Origin: Galbula dea
Taxonomy: Eukaryota; Chordata; Aves; Piciformes; Galbulidae
Direction of reading: 5' to 3'
NCBI GenBank assembly: GCA_013399015.1
Contig: VWZX01006809.1
Coordinates: 475,501-539,500 of the forward strand
Length of the DNA stretch: 64,000 bases
In this document: positions 34,720 through 46,800 of the stretch, one piece after another
Position numbering within the stretch: position 1 is the first letter of the stretch
Layout of the letters: every line of letters starts with the position of its first letter
Made by a program: the position numbers and the translations under genes
The notes under the pieces: generated by a model
What the model saw: only the letters and a program-made list of their open reading frames with translations
Told to the model about the DNA's origin: nothing
Database searches by the model: none

Positions 34720-34814
34720 CCTTTCCTTCCATCCCTATTTCTCCCTTCTTTTTTTCTTTCATCTTTCTTTCCTTCCTTTTGCCTTCATTTTTGTGTTTTC
34801 TTTCTTCTTTTCTA
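34720..34814 (+). repeat. Polypyrimidine tract
   Basis: About 95 bp dominated by CTTT, CTTC and TTCC units with few purines. Confidence 0.8.
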
Positions 34815-37800
34815 AGAAATATTCCACTACACGGTGTTCATGGCTTTTTTGTTATTACTCATTCAGGTCAAGGCCCAGCAATTCTGGTTCTTTGGGAGCT
34901 CCTTGGAAACATTGGTCTTAGTCTTCTACTGTGTTTCCCAGATCACAGTGTCATCTGTTTAGGTCTTAGCATGTCCCTCATCAGAGAAAAATGGTTGTAT
35001 TTTCTGGCGAAATACCTATGGTGCTGACTATAACCCAATGGCAACTAAAGGAAACTGTGTCTCCCAAAGGAGGTGTTGGAGGTGCATAAACATACACTCT
35101 GTTTGTCTAAGAACCACTGCCAGAAGCCTGCTGAGGCATCAAGAGTAGAAAAATATTTGGTATAAGCCATCTCCTCCAGAATTTCTCTCCTTGTAGGTAG
35201 TGGAAAATGTTTCCTTTTTACATATTTATTTAGTTCTTTTGAGCATGTTCCTGGGCAAAGGCTCTGTCTACTCTTTGCACTAACAAGAAAACATACTAAT
35301 TCTAGTGGACCTTTTATTCACTCTCTCTTTTCACAGTATTAAACCTCCCCAGCTCCTTGATTTTGTTTCATCCCTAGGAAAAGAAATGTATTTTGGAACT
35401 GTCCTAGGTTGGAATCTCTAAATACAGTTTTGAATTCTGCCAAAGATTCCTACAACGATACTGCAAACCCCTGCTTTATTCTCTCTCAACAACAAGGTGA
35501 CATGGTGAAGTGCTTGATGTATTTCTAACCCAGCATCTTTTCATTCCTTCCAGATTCTTATTTATCCATATTTTCCATTCAAATGTTTCCTTCTAAGGTC
35601 CCCACTGGAAGATTGATCTTCTACTGTCTCGTTTAGTACCAGTAACACTGCTTCTGGTACAGATGTTCAGTGCATCTGCAAAAAAGGTAAGACTGAGAAA
35701 TAACCCATTTGCTTTCACAATGACAATTAGGGGATTTCCTATAGCAAAATTACAGGCTGCTGTTCTAGTAAATTCCACTGAACCAGTGGTGGTTTTTCAT
35801 CCCTTTTGTCCAGGTTGTAATGTTCCAGTACTGCCAGCCCTGCCAAAATATCATATTCCAGTGGAGTGTCATGACACAAGTGCTTCAATGAACCATGCAT
35901 TTTGAGAACTCCAACTTGAAAATCTGAACACCTTTTTGCTTCATCTCTCCCAGGGTTTCACCCTTCCATCATTTTCATACTGCCAGAGCTCATGCTGTCT
36001 CCACAGGCTTTCATGCGCACAGGATGCCATCTCTGCCTGCAAAATTCCAATTGCTTTCCCAAAGTTAATTCACTCCACCACTGTGCTTTCTATGATGCTT
36101 TTCCTCATCTCTGCATCTGGCTATTTCTCAGAGACTCAATTTGTTTTCCAGACTTACAAATTGAATTCATCAACATAGAAACTGTTTCTTTTCTTTATTA
36201 TTTCTTTTCAAATATTCATCTGTCACATATTTATTTTCTACAGAATACTATGTTCCTCAAAGAGGCATGGTAGAGTTAAACACTCAGCCTTCAGCGCTTC
36301 AATTAAATGGAGGCTTTAGATGTAAGAATTATCATTTATAGAACTACTGCCTTGCTGTTTCTTCTTTTTGCTGGCTTCTTCTGCTCACAAAGGTACTGAG
36401 GAGTAGTGTTTAAATCTTTTCCAGTTGTTTTTTGGGAGCTCATTTTTCCACCACTCTGAGCAGTTACTTTTTCTTTCTGCTTTTGAGAACTGTTCAATAA
36501 TCACTCAAAGTCAAGGAGTCTGACAGTGTTTGAGATGCTCCCTCATTTTGATAGGTTTAACTGATTGAGATTGTGCAACACAAATTTCTACACAATATTT
36601 CATGGAATTTCACTAGATCATTCTTGAGCCTTTTCAAGGCACTATTCTCCTTAGGGGGGGAAAAAAAAAATCTGTCTTCACATTAGCAACAGGGAATAGA
36701 ACCAGAAATGAACTTGCCTTACAGAACATAGAAAGCCCTCACTACTAGCTTTCTCCTAATGTTAGATATTTAATAGTGCAGAAGGTGTCACCGGTGACAT
36801 ACCAGCTTCCTGAAGGCCACAAGGAAGTCTTTGTGACCTAAGCTCACAAATGACAGTTAAGGAAATAGAGATTTATTTTTGTTTCCATTTTACTAAGCTG
36901 CTGATGCTATACAAGGAAGAAAAAGAAAAAATGAGTCAGTATTTTTTGTGTGACTTTACTAGAACAATAACGAAATACGTGAAGCCATAAGAGTGATAGT
37001 AGATATGGCTGTCAGGTGGGGACTGAACTTTAATCTATATATGGACCTGGTTATAAATATCATCACTGGATGATGAACTGCACCTGTTAGGCTTGAGGCT
37101 CTGAAAAGTAAGAAAGAAAGGGGACATGTCATTCATCTTATTGGTACTGACATCAAAGGCTTTTCACTTTCTGGTCACCTTTGTAAATATAACCTTAACG
37201 AGCACTGGGTTCAGTTTCCTTCACAGGGTAAAAATATTTTCAGAATTAGAGACATTATTGTAGTGGTTGTGATTTTAAATCCTAGGACAGGCCAAGAGTC
37301 ACAGAGATATGAGAAAAAACCCCTGCCTTTTATCCCTAAAGAAGCTTTGTTTTCTATTATTGAAACATCTTCAGCTTACCCATACACCTGAGTATTTTGT
37401 TGATTAAACAGCACAATTCTACTGATGAGAACAAAAATTCTTGATTTTTAGAAAAGTCCTCTTAGAAGAAAAGATTTTTTACCTTCTTTCTGGGTTTCTT
37501 TCTAAACTCAGTATAGCATCCTAGATTAACATAGCACTTACAGGAATCACATTCGTATTTTCAAGGCAGATATCTGAAATAGTTTTAGTTATTACATTAA
37601 ATTTCTATATCCTTACTTATCTGGGGTAATGCTATAGGAAAATACTACATACTTCCTTTTCACAGGTACAACTTATCTAAAATGTGTTGTCAAATCCTAA
37701 ACATTTTTAATGTGTTTTTTTAAGTAAAGAAATTTTCAGTTTACTGGTAAGTATCCTCTTACCTGTTTTGCATTAATTTCTTATTACACCTTCTCTATTC

Positions 37801-38004
37801 AACAAAATACTAGTGACAAATATTATTCTTTTATTATATTGCTTTTATTCCACAAACCCCTGTTTGAAGTCACCTTACTGTCAGTTGTACTGTGCTACCT
37901 TTTTAAAGGACTTTATATGCCTATAGCATAATTCTTAACTACTTCTGAGTGCTCATTCATTCTTTTCATTCAGTTCAGAATGAGACTTTTCAATCCTGGA
38001 CTGG

Positions 38005-38146
38005 AATGGAAAAGTTCAAGATCAGGTTGGATGATGTTCTGAGCAACCTGATCTAGTTGAAGATGTCCCTGCTTACTGCAGGGGGGTTGGGCTAGATGAC
38101 CTTTAAAGGTTCCTTCCAACCCAAAACATTCTATGAGTCTATGAAC
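38005..38146 (+). mobile_element. CR1 LINE 3' end
   Basis: Contains AAGTTCAAGATCAGGTTGG, GGGGTTGGGCTAGATGACC, TTCCTTCCAACCC and the tail CATTCTATGAGTCTATGAAC. This is the typical untranslated end of an avian CR1 copy, truncated at its 5' side. Confidence 0.9.
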
Positions 38147-38201
38147 ATCTGTATCTGATAAGCCACTAATAAATAATAGTAAAAAATGCAGTATTAATAA
38201 G

Positions 38202-38310
38202 CAAAAGGGAGGCAAGGAGGAGAAAAAAGAAGTAGGGAAGAAGGAAGAAAGCAAGGAAGGAAGAAAGGGGAGGGGAGGAAGGAGGGAGAAAGAGAGGAAA
38301 GGGAAAAGGA
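38202..38310 (+). repeat. Polypurine GGAAG/GGAGG tract
   Basis: About 109 bp of almost pure A/G, mainly GAAG, GGAAG and GGAGG units, just downstream of a CR1 end. It causes the long Ser/Leu/Pro-rich frame on the minus strand (37970-38437), which is not a gene. Such tracts can form triplex DNA. Confidence 0.85.
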
Positions 38311-40117
38311 TATTATTGTCATCTGTAGGTTCTGTTGTGGATCTGTGGTGGTCAGTACAGTATATATATATAAATCCATCCCTGCATGTGGCCATAATCA
38401 AAAATGAATTCATTGTTCTCAGCAGAATGATTTCCAACAGCTTGCACTGGGTATATGTGAGCTATCAATGTGGATTAAAAAGATAAAAAGAATCATCCTT
38501 CTAACTAGGATGAAACATTTTGTTACTGTGTTGCTGAAGAAGGACTCGTGTCTCCTAAAATCCACATTAGAAAGGGTTATATGTTAGCAACTGAAATTCA
38601 GTTTGGATGAAATTTAAACGATGAAGTGTATTTGTTCAGAATCTGTCCCTATTATCTCACATACTAAATAGGAGTCTTATTGTGAATATCTTACATTTGG
38701 AATGGTTATTTCCTCACTTATCTATATTTACACATTTCCATGCATTGATTAATATGGACTTCTGCCAAAATCAAGGGGTTTCCAAGTCTGAAGTTTTTGT
38801 TAAAACTTATTTCTAATATTAGTACACTTTTATCAGTAAAATGAAGTTATTTTTGTTAAATCCACCACACAGTCAGAAAGAATGGTGTTGGAAATAAGCA
38901 TACTACCCCTTATTGACATTAGCAGCATTACACATGTGATGATGTCCCAGGCGTTACATCATAACATGATTCCAATTTTAAGTATCAAATTATGTGGCTA
39001 GATGCTCACACTGAGCACTGAATTCCTTCTGTATACAGCTTCTGTTTTGGGATCTGAGGGTTTGGAAGTCAGTCCATGACATCTTTGAAAAATGTGTCTC
39101 TCTGGATAATAACAAGTTGCGAACAGTTGCCACTGAAGCTAAAACTCCTTTACATAAAGGGTCCAGTGAAGATGGAGCATTTTGGTTTATTTTAGCCTAT
39201 GACTGTCTAATTGTCTCTGCTATCAACAATGTTGTGATTCATTATGCTGATCACTCAAATGAAACTAAACCTCAAGTAACACTAAGATAAGGTATAAACT
39301 GCAAAAATAGGTTAAAGTTCATCTCTCAATAGGAGGCAGGGCTCAGAAAAGGGTACATCCTGTTGTTCAGATGTTATTTAGTTCAGATGTTATTTAGTAA
39401 CAGAAGGAAAACTTCCAGAAGTTAATTTTTTTCTTAAATTGTTTGAACACATGCTTAATCAAGTTCAATAAAAGATCTAAATATTTATTTAGTTGGAAAG
39501 AATGAATATTTACGAATTATACTTTTTGGCATAAACCCCAACATATTAACATGCCAATTATGACACAGTTGAGTGAAAAAGGACAGTATTCTTAGAGAAT
39601 TGTAATGCTTATCTGCAGGAATGAACTGGTTGACAATGATGGAGTTGTGTTAGACTATCTGATGTGAGGATTTGGCTCAATTCTGAAGCTGTCTCTTTGT
39701 TCTTGTTTGATGCTCTCAGCACCTACTTCTCTGCTGACTGCTCCACCATTTACCTTTCTGTTCCTTGACCTTTCACCATCTTTCCCCTTGTATCTGCTAT
39801 CTCTGTTTGAGGTTTCATTGCCAAAATTACACTTAAAGAATTTTATATTATATTGCTACTCTTCCATTTCTTCTTCCTATTTTCTCTGTTTCAGCACATC
39901 ACCTATACCCTACATTGTCCCAAAGTTACCTTTACTTCTTCCTCATAGTTAGTATTCTGCTAAGTCTTGCTTTGGTGTTAGACTCCTGAAATCTTCTCTT
40001 CATCTTCCTATTCACTAAGCCCTTGTAATCCTCTATCCTAACCAGAGCTCCTTTGCTAGAGCAACCTAGCAGATACTCAGCACACTTCAGAATTAGAGAT
40101 TTATGTGCAGTTGCAGG
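38311..40117. other. Intergenic, no gene seen
   Basis: Unique-looking AT-rich sequence. A perfect 16-bp tandem duplication (GTTCAGATGTTATTTA twice) sits at 39365-39396. Nothing else was recognised. Confidence 0.7.
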
Positions 40118-41368
40118 GCCATGATCTCACTGCAATTACTGAGACATAGTGGGATAGCTCTCATGGCTGTCATGGGTGGCTATACCCTCTTTGGGAAAGA
40201 TACACTAGCCAGGTGATGTGCTGGGATTGCTTTTTATATGAGATAGCAGCCTGAATGTCTTGAGCTCTCCCTGGGGGTTGGTGATGAGTGAGCTGAGAGT
40301 TTGTGGATCAAGATTTAGGGGCAGGCTGGTATTAGTGACACTGTTGTGGGAGTTTATTACAGGCCACCTAATCAGGATGGGAAAGATGATGAGGCCTTCT
40401 ACAGACAACTGAGAGTTGTCTCACAATCACAGGCCTTAGTTCTCCTGGGAGACTAATTTCCCTGGTATCTGCTGGGGAGGTCACACAGCCAGGCATTTGG
40501 AGTCCATGTGGTTCCTCCAGAGTATTGATGATAAATTTTTGACTCAGGTGATGAAGCAGCCAACAAGGAGAGGTGTAATACTGGACCTAGTGCTGACAAA
40601 TAACTGGAGAGGGATGTTAAGGTTGGGGCAGCCTTGGCTTGAGTGATCATGAGAAGATAGAGTTCAGGATCATGGGAAGCATGCACAAGATAATAAGTAG
40701 GAATGCAACCCTGGACTTCAGGAGGCTAACTTTGGGCTCTTCAAGAAACTGCTTGGAGAAGTCCTATGGATTAAGACTCTGCAAGGTATGGGGGCTAAAG
40801 AAAGCTGGTAGACATTTAAGTATCGATTCCTTCAAGCTCAGGATTGGTGTTTCCTTAAGAGGAATAAATCAAGCAAGGGAAGTAGGAGACCTGCATGGCT
40901 GAGCAAGGAGGTTCTGAAAAGGCTCAGGTGGAAGAAGGAAGTCTACAGGGCATGGAAGAAGGGGCTGACCACTTGGGAGGATTACAGAAGTGTTGTCAGA
41001 GTGTGCAGGGATGAAACAAGAAAAAACAAGGTCTCCTTGGAATTAAAGCTGGCTAGGGATATCAAGGTGAACAGGAAAGGTTTCTTCAAGTATATTGGTG
41101 GTAAAAGGAAAGTTAGAGATAACATGGGCATGCTGCTGAATGAGGCAGGTACCATGGTGACAGAAGATGCAGAGGTGGAGTTGTGGAGCACTGGAACAGG
41201 CTGCCTAGGGAAGTAGTGGAATCTCCATCTCTGGAGACATTCAAAACTTGCCTGGACGCCCTCCTTTGCAACCTGTTATAGATGAACCTGCTCTGACAGG
41301 GGGGTTGGACTAGATGATCTAGAGGTCCCTTCTGACCCCTAATATCCTGTGATTCTGTGATTCTGTGA
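40118..41368 (+). mobile_element. CR1 LINE with endonuclease region, internally deleted
   Basis: The 5' part encodes, with many stops and shifts, the CR1 ORF2 endonuclease: AITETWWDS-like at about 40130-40160, a V-Y-Y-R-P-P-type block near 40350, LGD near 40450, and an SDH-like end at about 40645. It continues into the linker before the reverse transcriptase (to about 41165). It then jumps directly to the ORF2 C-terminus (TGGAGCACTGGAACAGGCTG) and the 3' end with ATTCTGTGATTCTGTG. Most of the reverse transcriptase is missing. Confidence 0.85.
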
Positions 41369-42591
41369 AACCAGACAAGATACTCTAGTATATGAAGTGA
41401 CTTAAGATGTTTTGGCAAATACATAAATTTGCATCCTTTCTGTATTCTAGTATTATTGTATCAGCATGGTTCAGTCTCTTCTGTTTGTGTTTAGATCACC
41501 AGCTGAATCAAGAAAAGTTGTATTCTTTTTTCTCTTTGTAAAACACTACTGTGGTAAGTTTCCAGTCCAGCTAGAATAGGGCATCCAGGAGATAAGCTAA
41601 ACCAGGTGGTACCTAGATGAACAGACTTAAACCAGAGGTCTCCAAAGCTACCTGTGTATTGTGTTTAATACTTGTTCTTATTTTGTTAGCTTACATTTCA
41701 CATTCAGATTTATTGCAGGCTTTCAAATTTACTTAAAGCAAGATTAATAGACTTGGGCATCTAGTATAAATTTAACTCAGTGGCTTATCTTTTCTAACCT
41801 TCAGTTGCTAACAGAAAAGGGTGAAAATCTCATGTAAGTTCCATATCTTACCTCCAGCCACTGAACAGATGTCCTTGATACCCCAAAAGTTGAAGATAAA
41901 ATTGGATGGCTATGTTTCAGGAATATTCCACACTCAAGCACCCCCCAAGTGTCTGCTGGTAGTGCAAGAAAAGGAGACTCTCAGGACTTTTAATCTTTCT
42001 CTATATTTGTAATTGGTTTGTTGCCTTTGTCTTATCTCTTATCTCCTTTTCAAAGCAAACAATTAGTCTTTTAGTCTCTCTCAGACACGAATATTTTCCA
42101 TAGCTCTGACCTACCTGTCTCTGATCCTTCTCAGTTTCCACTATATGTTCTTTGAACAGGAACCACAGGAACTGAATAATAGCTGTGTTTGCTTTTGTTA
42201 TTGTTACTGTCGAGAACATACTATTGTCTGCATTACTATAATACTGTTATAACATTTTGACACTGTTGTCCATTCCCTTCCTTCATTATGTTACTTGCTT
42301 TGCTTTTTGGCTCACATGTCACTAATGTGACACCACCTCTTTACATTGACCACAGTTCTGAATTGCTACCAACTACGTGCACATTGTCTGCCCAGCAAAT
42401 CCTTACCATTACTGTGGAATACATCTTATCTAAACTTACCATCTGGATGTTGTAGGCCTGAAGTCTACACTAGGCTAGGAAACAGTGCACAGGTGTTGCC
42501 TCATGAGCTTAGGAAATGGGCTTCAGGAAGCCACACAGTAAAGCACTCTGAGGTTTTCCATGGTTTAGTGCAAGAAAAGTGACCATTTAAA
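41369..42591. other. Intergenic, no gene seen
   Basis: About 1.2 kb between two CR1 copies. Open frames of 63-78 codons show no motif. Nothing was recognised. Confidence 0.7.
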
Positions 42592-42795
42592 GGAGCTGAG
42601 GGTGGTGAAACACTGGAACAGGTTGCCCAAAGAGATGGTAGAAGCCTCATCCCTGGAAACGTGCAAGGTCAGGTTGGACAGGGCACTGAGCCACCTGATA
42701 TAATTAAAGATCTCACTGCAGGGGGATTGGACTAGAAGACCTTTAATGGTCCCTTCCAACCCAAACCATTCTATGATACTATGACACTATGATAA
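42592..42795 (+). mobile_element. CR1 LINE 3' end
   Basis: Reads GTGGTGAAACACTGGAACAG, GTTGCCCAAAGAGATGG, GGATTGGACTAGAAGACC and CCTTCCAACCCAAACCATTC, then the 8-bp tail CTATGATACTATGACACTAT. A 5'-truncated CR1 copy. Confidence 0.9.
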
Positions 42796-43845
42796 CTGCC
42801 ATTACTTCAGTAACATGAGCTATTCAAACAAATATAAGTAATTCCAATAGCATCAGACACTCATAATTAGGCATCTGATTGAACATGTACATCTCCACTG
42901 ACTGTAAGGGAAACTTAGACATTTGGATTACATGCAGACACCTATATCACAGACAACATAGCTTTGAAATGATCTTAGTATGTAAGCTAAGAATTTTCCT
43001 TCAGAGGGTAATGCTGTAACTCCTCCTTATAGCTTCATTTCTCTATGAATCACCTAACTGCTGGGGGAAAAGTATAGCTGTTGCTGTACAGCTATATTCT
43101 ATAAAAATCCTTTAGTCTAAGCACTAATTCATAAAGCATAAGATTCAATTATGTTCTCACATAAAATCTACTCTCAACAGCCTTGTTTTCCTGTATCTTA
43201 AGTGAAATAATTCCTGGTGCACCCAAGTAAGATCATAGAATGTAGATTAAGGAAGAATGTAGAACCTCCTTGATAATGAGTGATGGAGGTTGAAACAGGT
43301 AAAGCTGAGAATGAAAAGCTTCTCCAATTCCTTGAAACTTTTGTTATTCAATTTCATGAGATTAATATCAAATATAATATTGAATTCCAGTTATCTGATG
43401 TTTATCTTGGGAATCTGTTTGAAATTTTTCCATGACTTTACATTTTGGTAAAAATGATTCTGCAACAAAATTACACGTTTTCCATGTTAAACCATGTTTA
43501 CACAGGTTTAACATTTCCTATCAGCTCTTAGCTGAGTCTGTGCTGGAAGTTTCTGCCTTTAATCACTGCTGATGGATACCTAACTCAGCCTCATCACAGA
43601 AATAGGATTAGATTGAAACACCAAATGGTCAGCAGTTGAGTATACCACAAACAGGCTACTTTGGGTGGGAATTTTCCCCTATTTCTTTAAAGTTATGGTC
43701 CAGAGAGAGAACATGATGATGGTTAGAGTAGGTCCAGAAAGCTAGAATGTATACTGTCTTTGATGGGGGCCTGAATGGAGCCATGTATTTTACAAAGTAG
43801 AACATAAGGCAAAAAAAGTCTGAGGACTGCAAAAGTAGTGTTCAA

Positions 43846-43880
43846 ATCACAGAATCACAGAATGATAGGGATGGAACAGT
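43846..43880 (-). mobile_element. CR1 3'-tail scrap
   Basis: AATCACAGAATCACAGAATG followed by ATAGGGATGGAAC matches the reverse complement of a CR1 terminus over about 35 bp. The remainder is not recognisable. Confidence 0.55.
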
Positions 43881-46800
43881 GATGGTAGGAGAATGAATGG
43901 GTTGTTCAAATATTCACTCACCTAAAGATGTCCAGAAATGTAAATAGTAACTTTCAGAAAGAGAAAATAAGACACCACTTATTACAGAAAGACTGATTTG
44001 ACAAAGAGATTTGCTATAGTGGTGAATAAGAAAGAGACACAAACAGAAAATGTCTGGCAAAGAACAGAAATGAAGCTAGTTCCAGGGGAAAAAGGTCCTT
44101 AGGCCAACTGGGTTTGTTTGTACTAAAAAATGAAATGGGCCAAGGATCACTTCCTGGGTTTGAAGTCAAGGGTCACGATGCAGTCCATATATATATCAAA
44201 TTAAATTCTCTCATGTCACCAAACAAAGTGCTCCCATGCATTTTGTGTATTGGGAATGGTTCCTGAGTTGTCTGAAGTGGTCCCTGGGCATTATTTGGGG
44301 AAGTGTTTTTCAGGCTGGGCTAAAAGCATACTGTTGACTGTGCTATTTATCTGTGAGAAAAAATAAGGTTCAATTGCCATAGCTCTGTTAATTTACTACT
44401 GTAGGTGTAGCCTGGGAGAGTAGAGTCCAAGGAGACATGAAGATAACACACAGAGAACTGCAACATTAATGGAATGCTATGACCTAAGGATCAAAAAAAT
44501 CCCAAGGAGGAAAAATGCTGGGATTCCTTTCAACTCCAGGAGAGGTCAGGTCTAAAAACATGGGAAGCATCTTACCAAGTATTTAATAAGCCATCAAAGC
44601 CTTTATATTTTGTCATCAAAGTGTATAGAGTGAACAAAACTAGGTGATGTCTGTCAAAAGCAATGATATGAGATATGAATCTGAGGAAGCCTGAAAAACT
44701 CTCAACTTTCAGGCATGCAGGAAAGCAATGATTCAACAGGTTTCTTACTGGAACAGGTCTGTATTATGTCAGTTTAGGGAAACTATTTAAGAAAGTGGTG
44801 CTATTTCAAGTGATTCTGCAGTGGAATTTCAGAGTTTTTTTCTTCCAAAGGAAGAGGATAGGGATATGACAAAGGAGGGAAAATAGGTATATTATTGGTG
44901 AGTATTGCTAGGAGTCTGGGCTATGTTCAGCCACCAATAAACATTTATGAAAAGAGAACTGTTCTCAGGGGGAAAATATCCACATGAAGAGCATAATCTT
45001 AAGTATGTGGAAGAAGAATGTAGCTTCTTTACTCCAATACCACTTTGGAATTTCCATATTAAACAAAAGGAAAAAAAAATGAAAGGGAAGGAATAACTTA
45101 AGTCTAACTGAATAAATAACTAAGTCAGAAAACACTATTAAAATAATCAGAAATTAAAAATGAATAAGAAAAAGCAGCAGATCAGCAAAAAAGTTAGATA
45201 TTGGGAGGGTTAAGGGAGAACTGCCAAAACTCCAGAGGTAAAGTATGAGTGCTGTAAAAAAAAAAACCAGAAGGGGAAGGAAGGAGTTGACAGAAAGATA
45301 ACTGTTAAGCTTAGACTGAAAATTCAGTTGACATCAACACCAGCTCTCACTATCAAATCTGGGGGCATATGCAGCAACAGAATTGCTATGGTATTTTCTA
45401 GTGATACAGAGAGATACTTAGCAATGATAATGCCATCAGAGACACTGAGTTACTCAGCAAAACCAGCAAGCTTAAAAAGCTTGACTGAATCTTACTATAT
45501 CTTTCTGTGGATCAAGTCTATAGTCGACACAGAAGAGATCAGAAGGTCACACAGGGATGAGCTAAATGATCTTAAGGACTAGAACATTAGGAATAGCATG
45601 AATTTCAGCAGTACAAAGGGAAAGGTTACTCCAGAAGAGATAGGAGGAACTTCTGCTTTAAGCTAGAAACTTGTATATTGGGGAAAAAAGTGTCAGGGAA
45701 GGATTTGTCTATATAATTTATGGGCAGGATACCTCTGAATAGCAAACTGCAACATAAGTGGAGAGCAGCTGCCATCTTAGACTCTATCAGTGAAAGCATT
45801 TGTACTAGTGATAGGAATGTATTACCTATTGCACATTAGAATATAACAGTAATTACTGATTATTTTCCCTGGTACTGCTGGGAGTTCATGTAGAACATTC
45901 TGAGCACTTCTTGTTACTCATAGTCAGCAAACATCAATTCAAACTCGATGGCAATGGCAGGGCTATTTGAATCAACAGGGAAACAAAAGTGTTTTTTCAA
46001 GTGGGGACAAAGCAGCTGGAGACTTCTGTTCTAGAAAAGTCTGAGAGGGCTATGACTGATCCCTGTAAATCCACAGGAAGAGAGAAAAGCCATCAAAGCT
46101 TAAGGATGAGGTAGATGACCGAAATAAAACAGTCAAAGGCAAAACAAGGCTGAAGACTGGAAATTAGGCATCAGACTACGAGCTCTTGCAGAGGAATGGT
46201 GCCATTTAAGTGGTCAAAATTAAAGATTTTGGGAGCCTAGTTTAATACATTTATGACTAGCATAAGGAAACAGAGTCACTTGTGACAGCAGGCAGGACTC
46301 TGGTCCTAATGAATTCAATAGTCTTTTCCAGTTGTATGCTTCAGAAATGCTGCAAAACCTTGTTAAGCAGAAACGAATTGAGAGAGATGAAAATACAGAA
46401 TGATTACTTCTCTGACAAGCTCAGTAGTCTAAATGTACAGAGTTCTTACAGAAAAACTTTTCTGTTTGTGTACATTTATACCTAAGGTTAAACATTACCC
46501 TGCAAGGTGAAGCCCCTTATTGCAACATCAGATGGTATTTTTCCCCGCACATTAATGAGGTTTTAAAAAAACCAAAAAGACAAAAAATCCCACTAAAAAC
46601 CTACACTGAAGATTTTGGGTATGTTGTTTCTAAAATAAGAGCTGTGTGTAGTGCCAGTGTCTGACAACTATGCAGAAAACCACAGATTATCAAACTGTTA
46701 TGACATTGAAACATTCAGGCCCACTATTGGCATTGCATTTTTTATGTTTTCTAATTAGATGGATGATTATGTCAGGAGATGCATAAGCAGAGAGGAAGAC

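Larger units (their letters stand above)
32880..38004. other. Upstream intergenic region, no gene seen
   Basis: About 5.1 kb without a recognisable exon. It contains an AT-rich tract (34281-34402), a polypyrimidine tract (34720-34814) and a 14-bp perfect palindrome (36786-36799). Plus-strand frames of 70-93 codons at 34676-36273 follow pyrimidine-rich sequence and show no motif. Confidence 0.7.

Noticed and set aside
34676..36273. Cluster of plus-strand frames of 69-93 codons
   Set aside because: They follow pyrimidine-rich sequence (Phe/Ser/Leu/Pro), overlap each other in different frames and lack motifs.
37970..38437. 155-codon minus-strand frame rich in Leu, Ser, Pro and Phe
   Set aside because: It is produced by the polypurine tract read on the other strand and by CR1 tail sequence.
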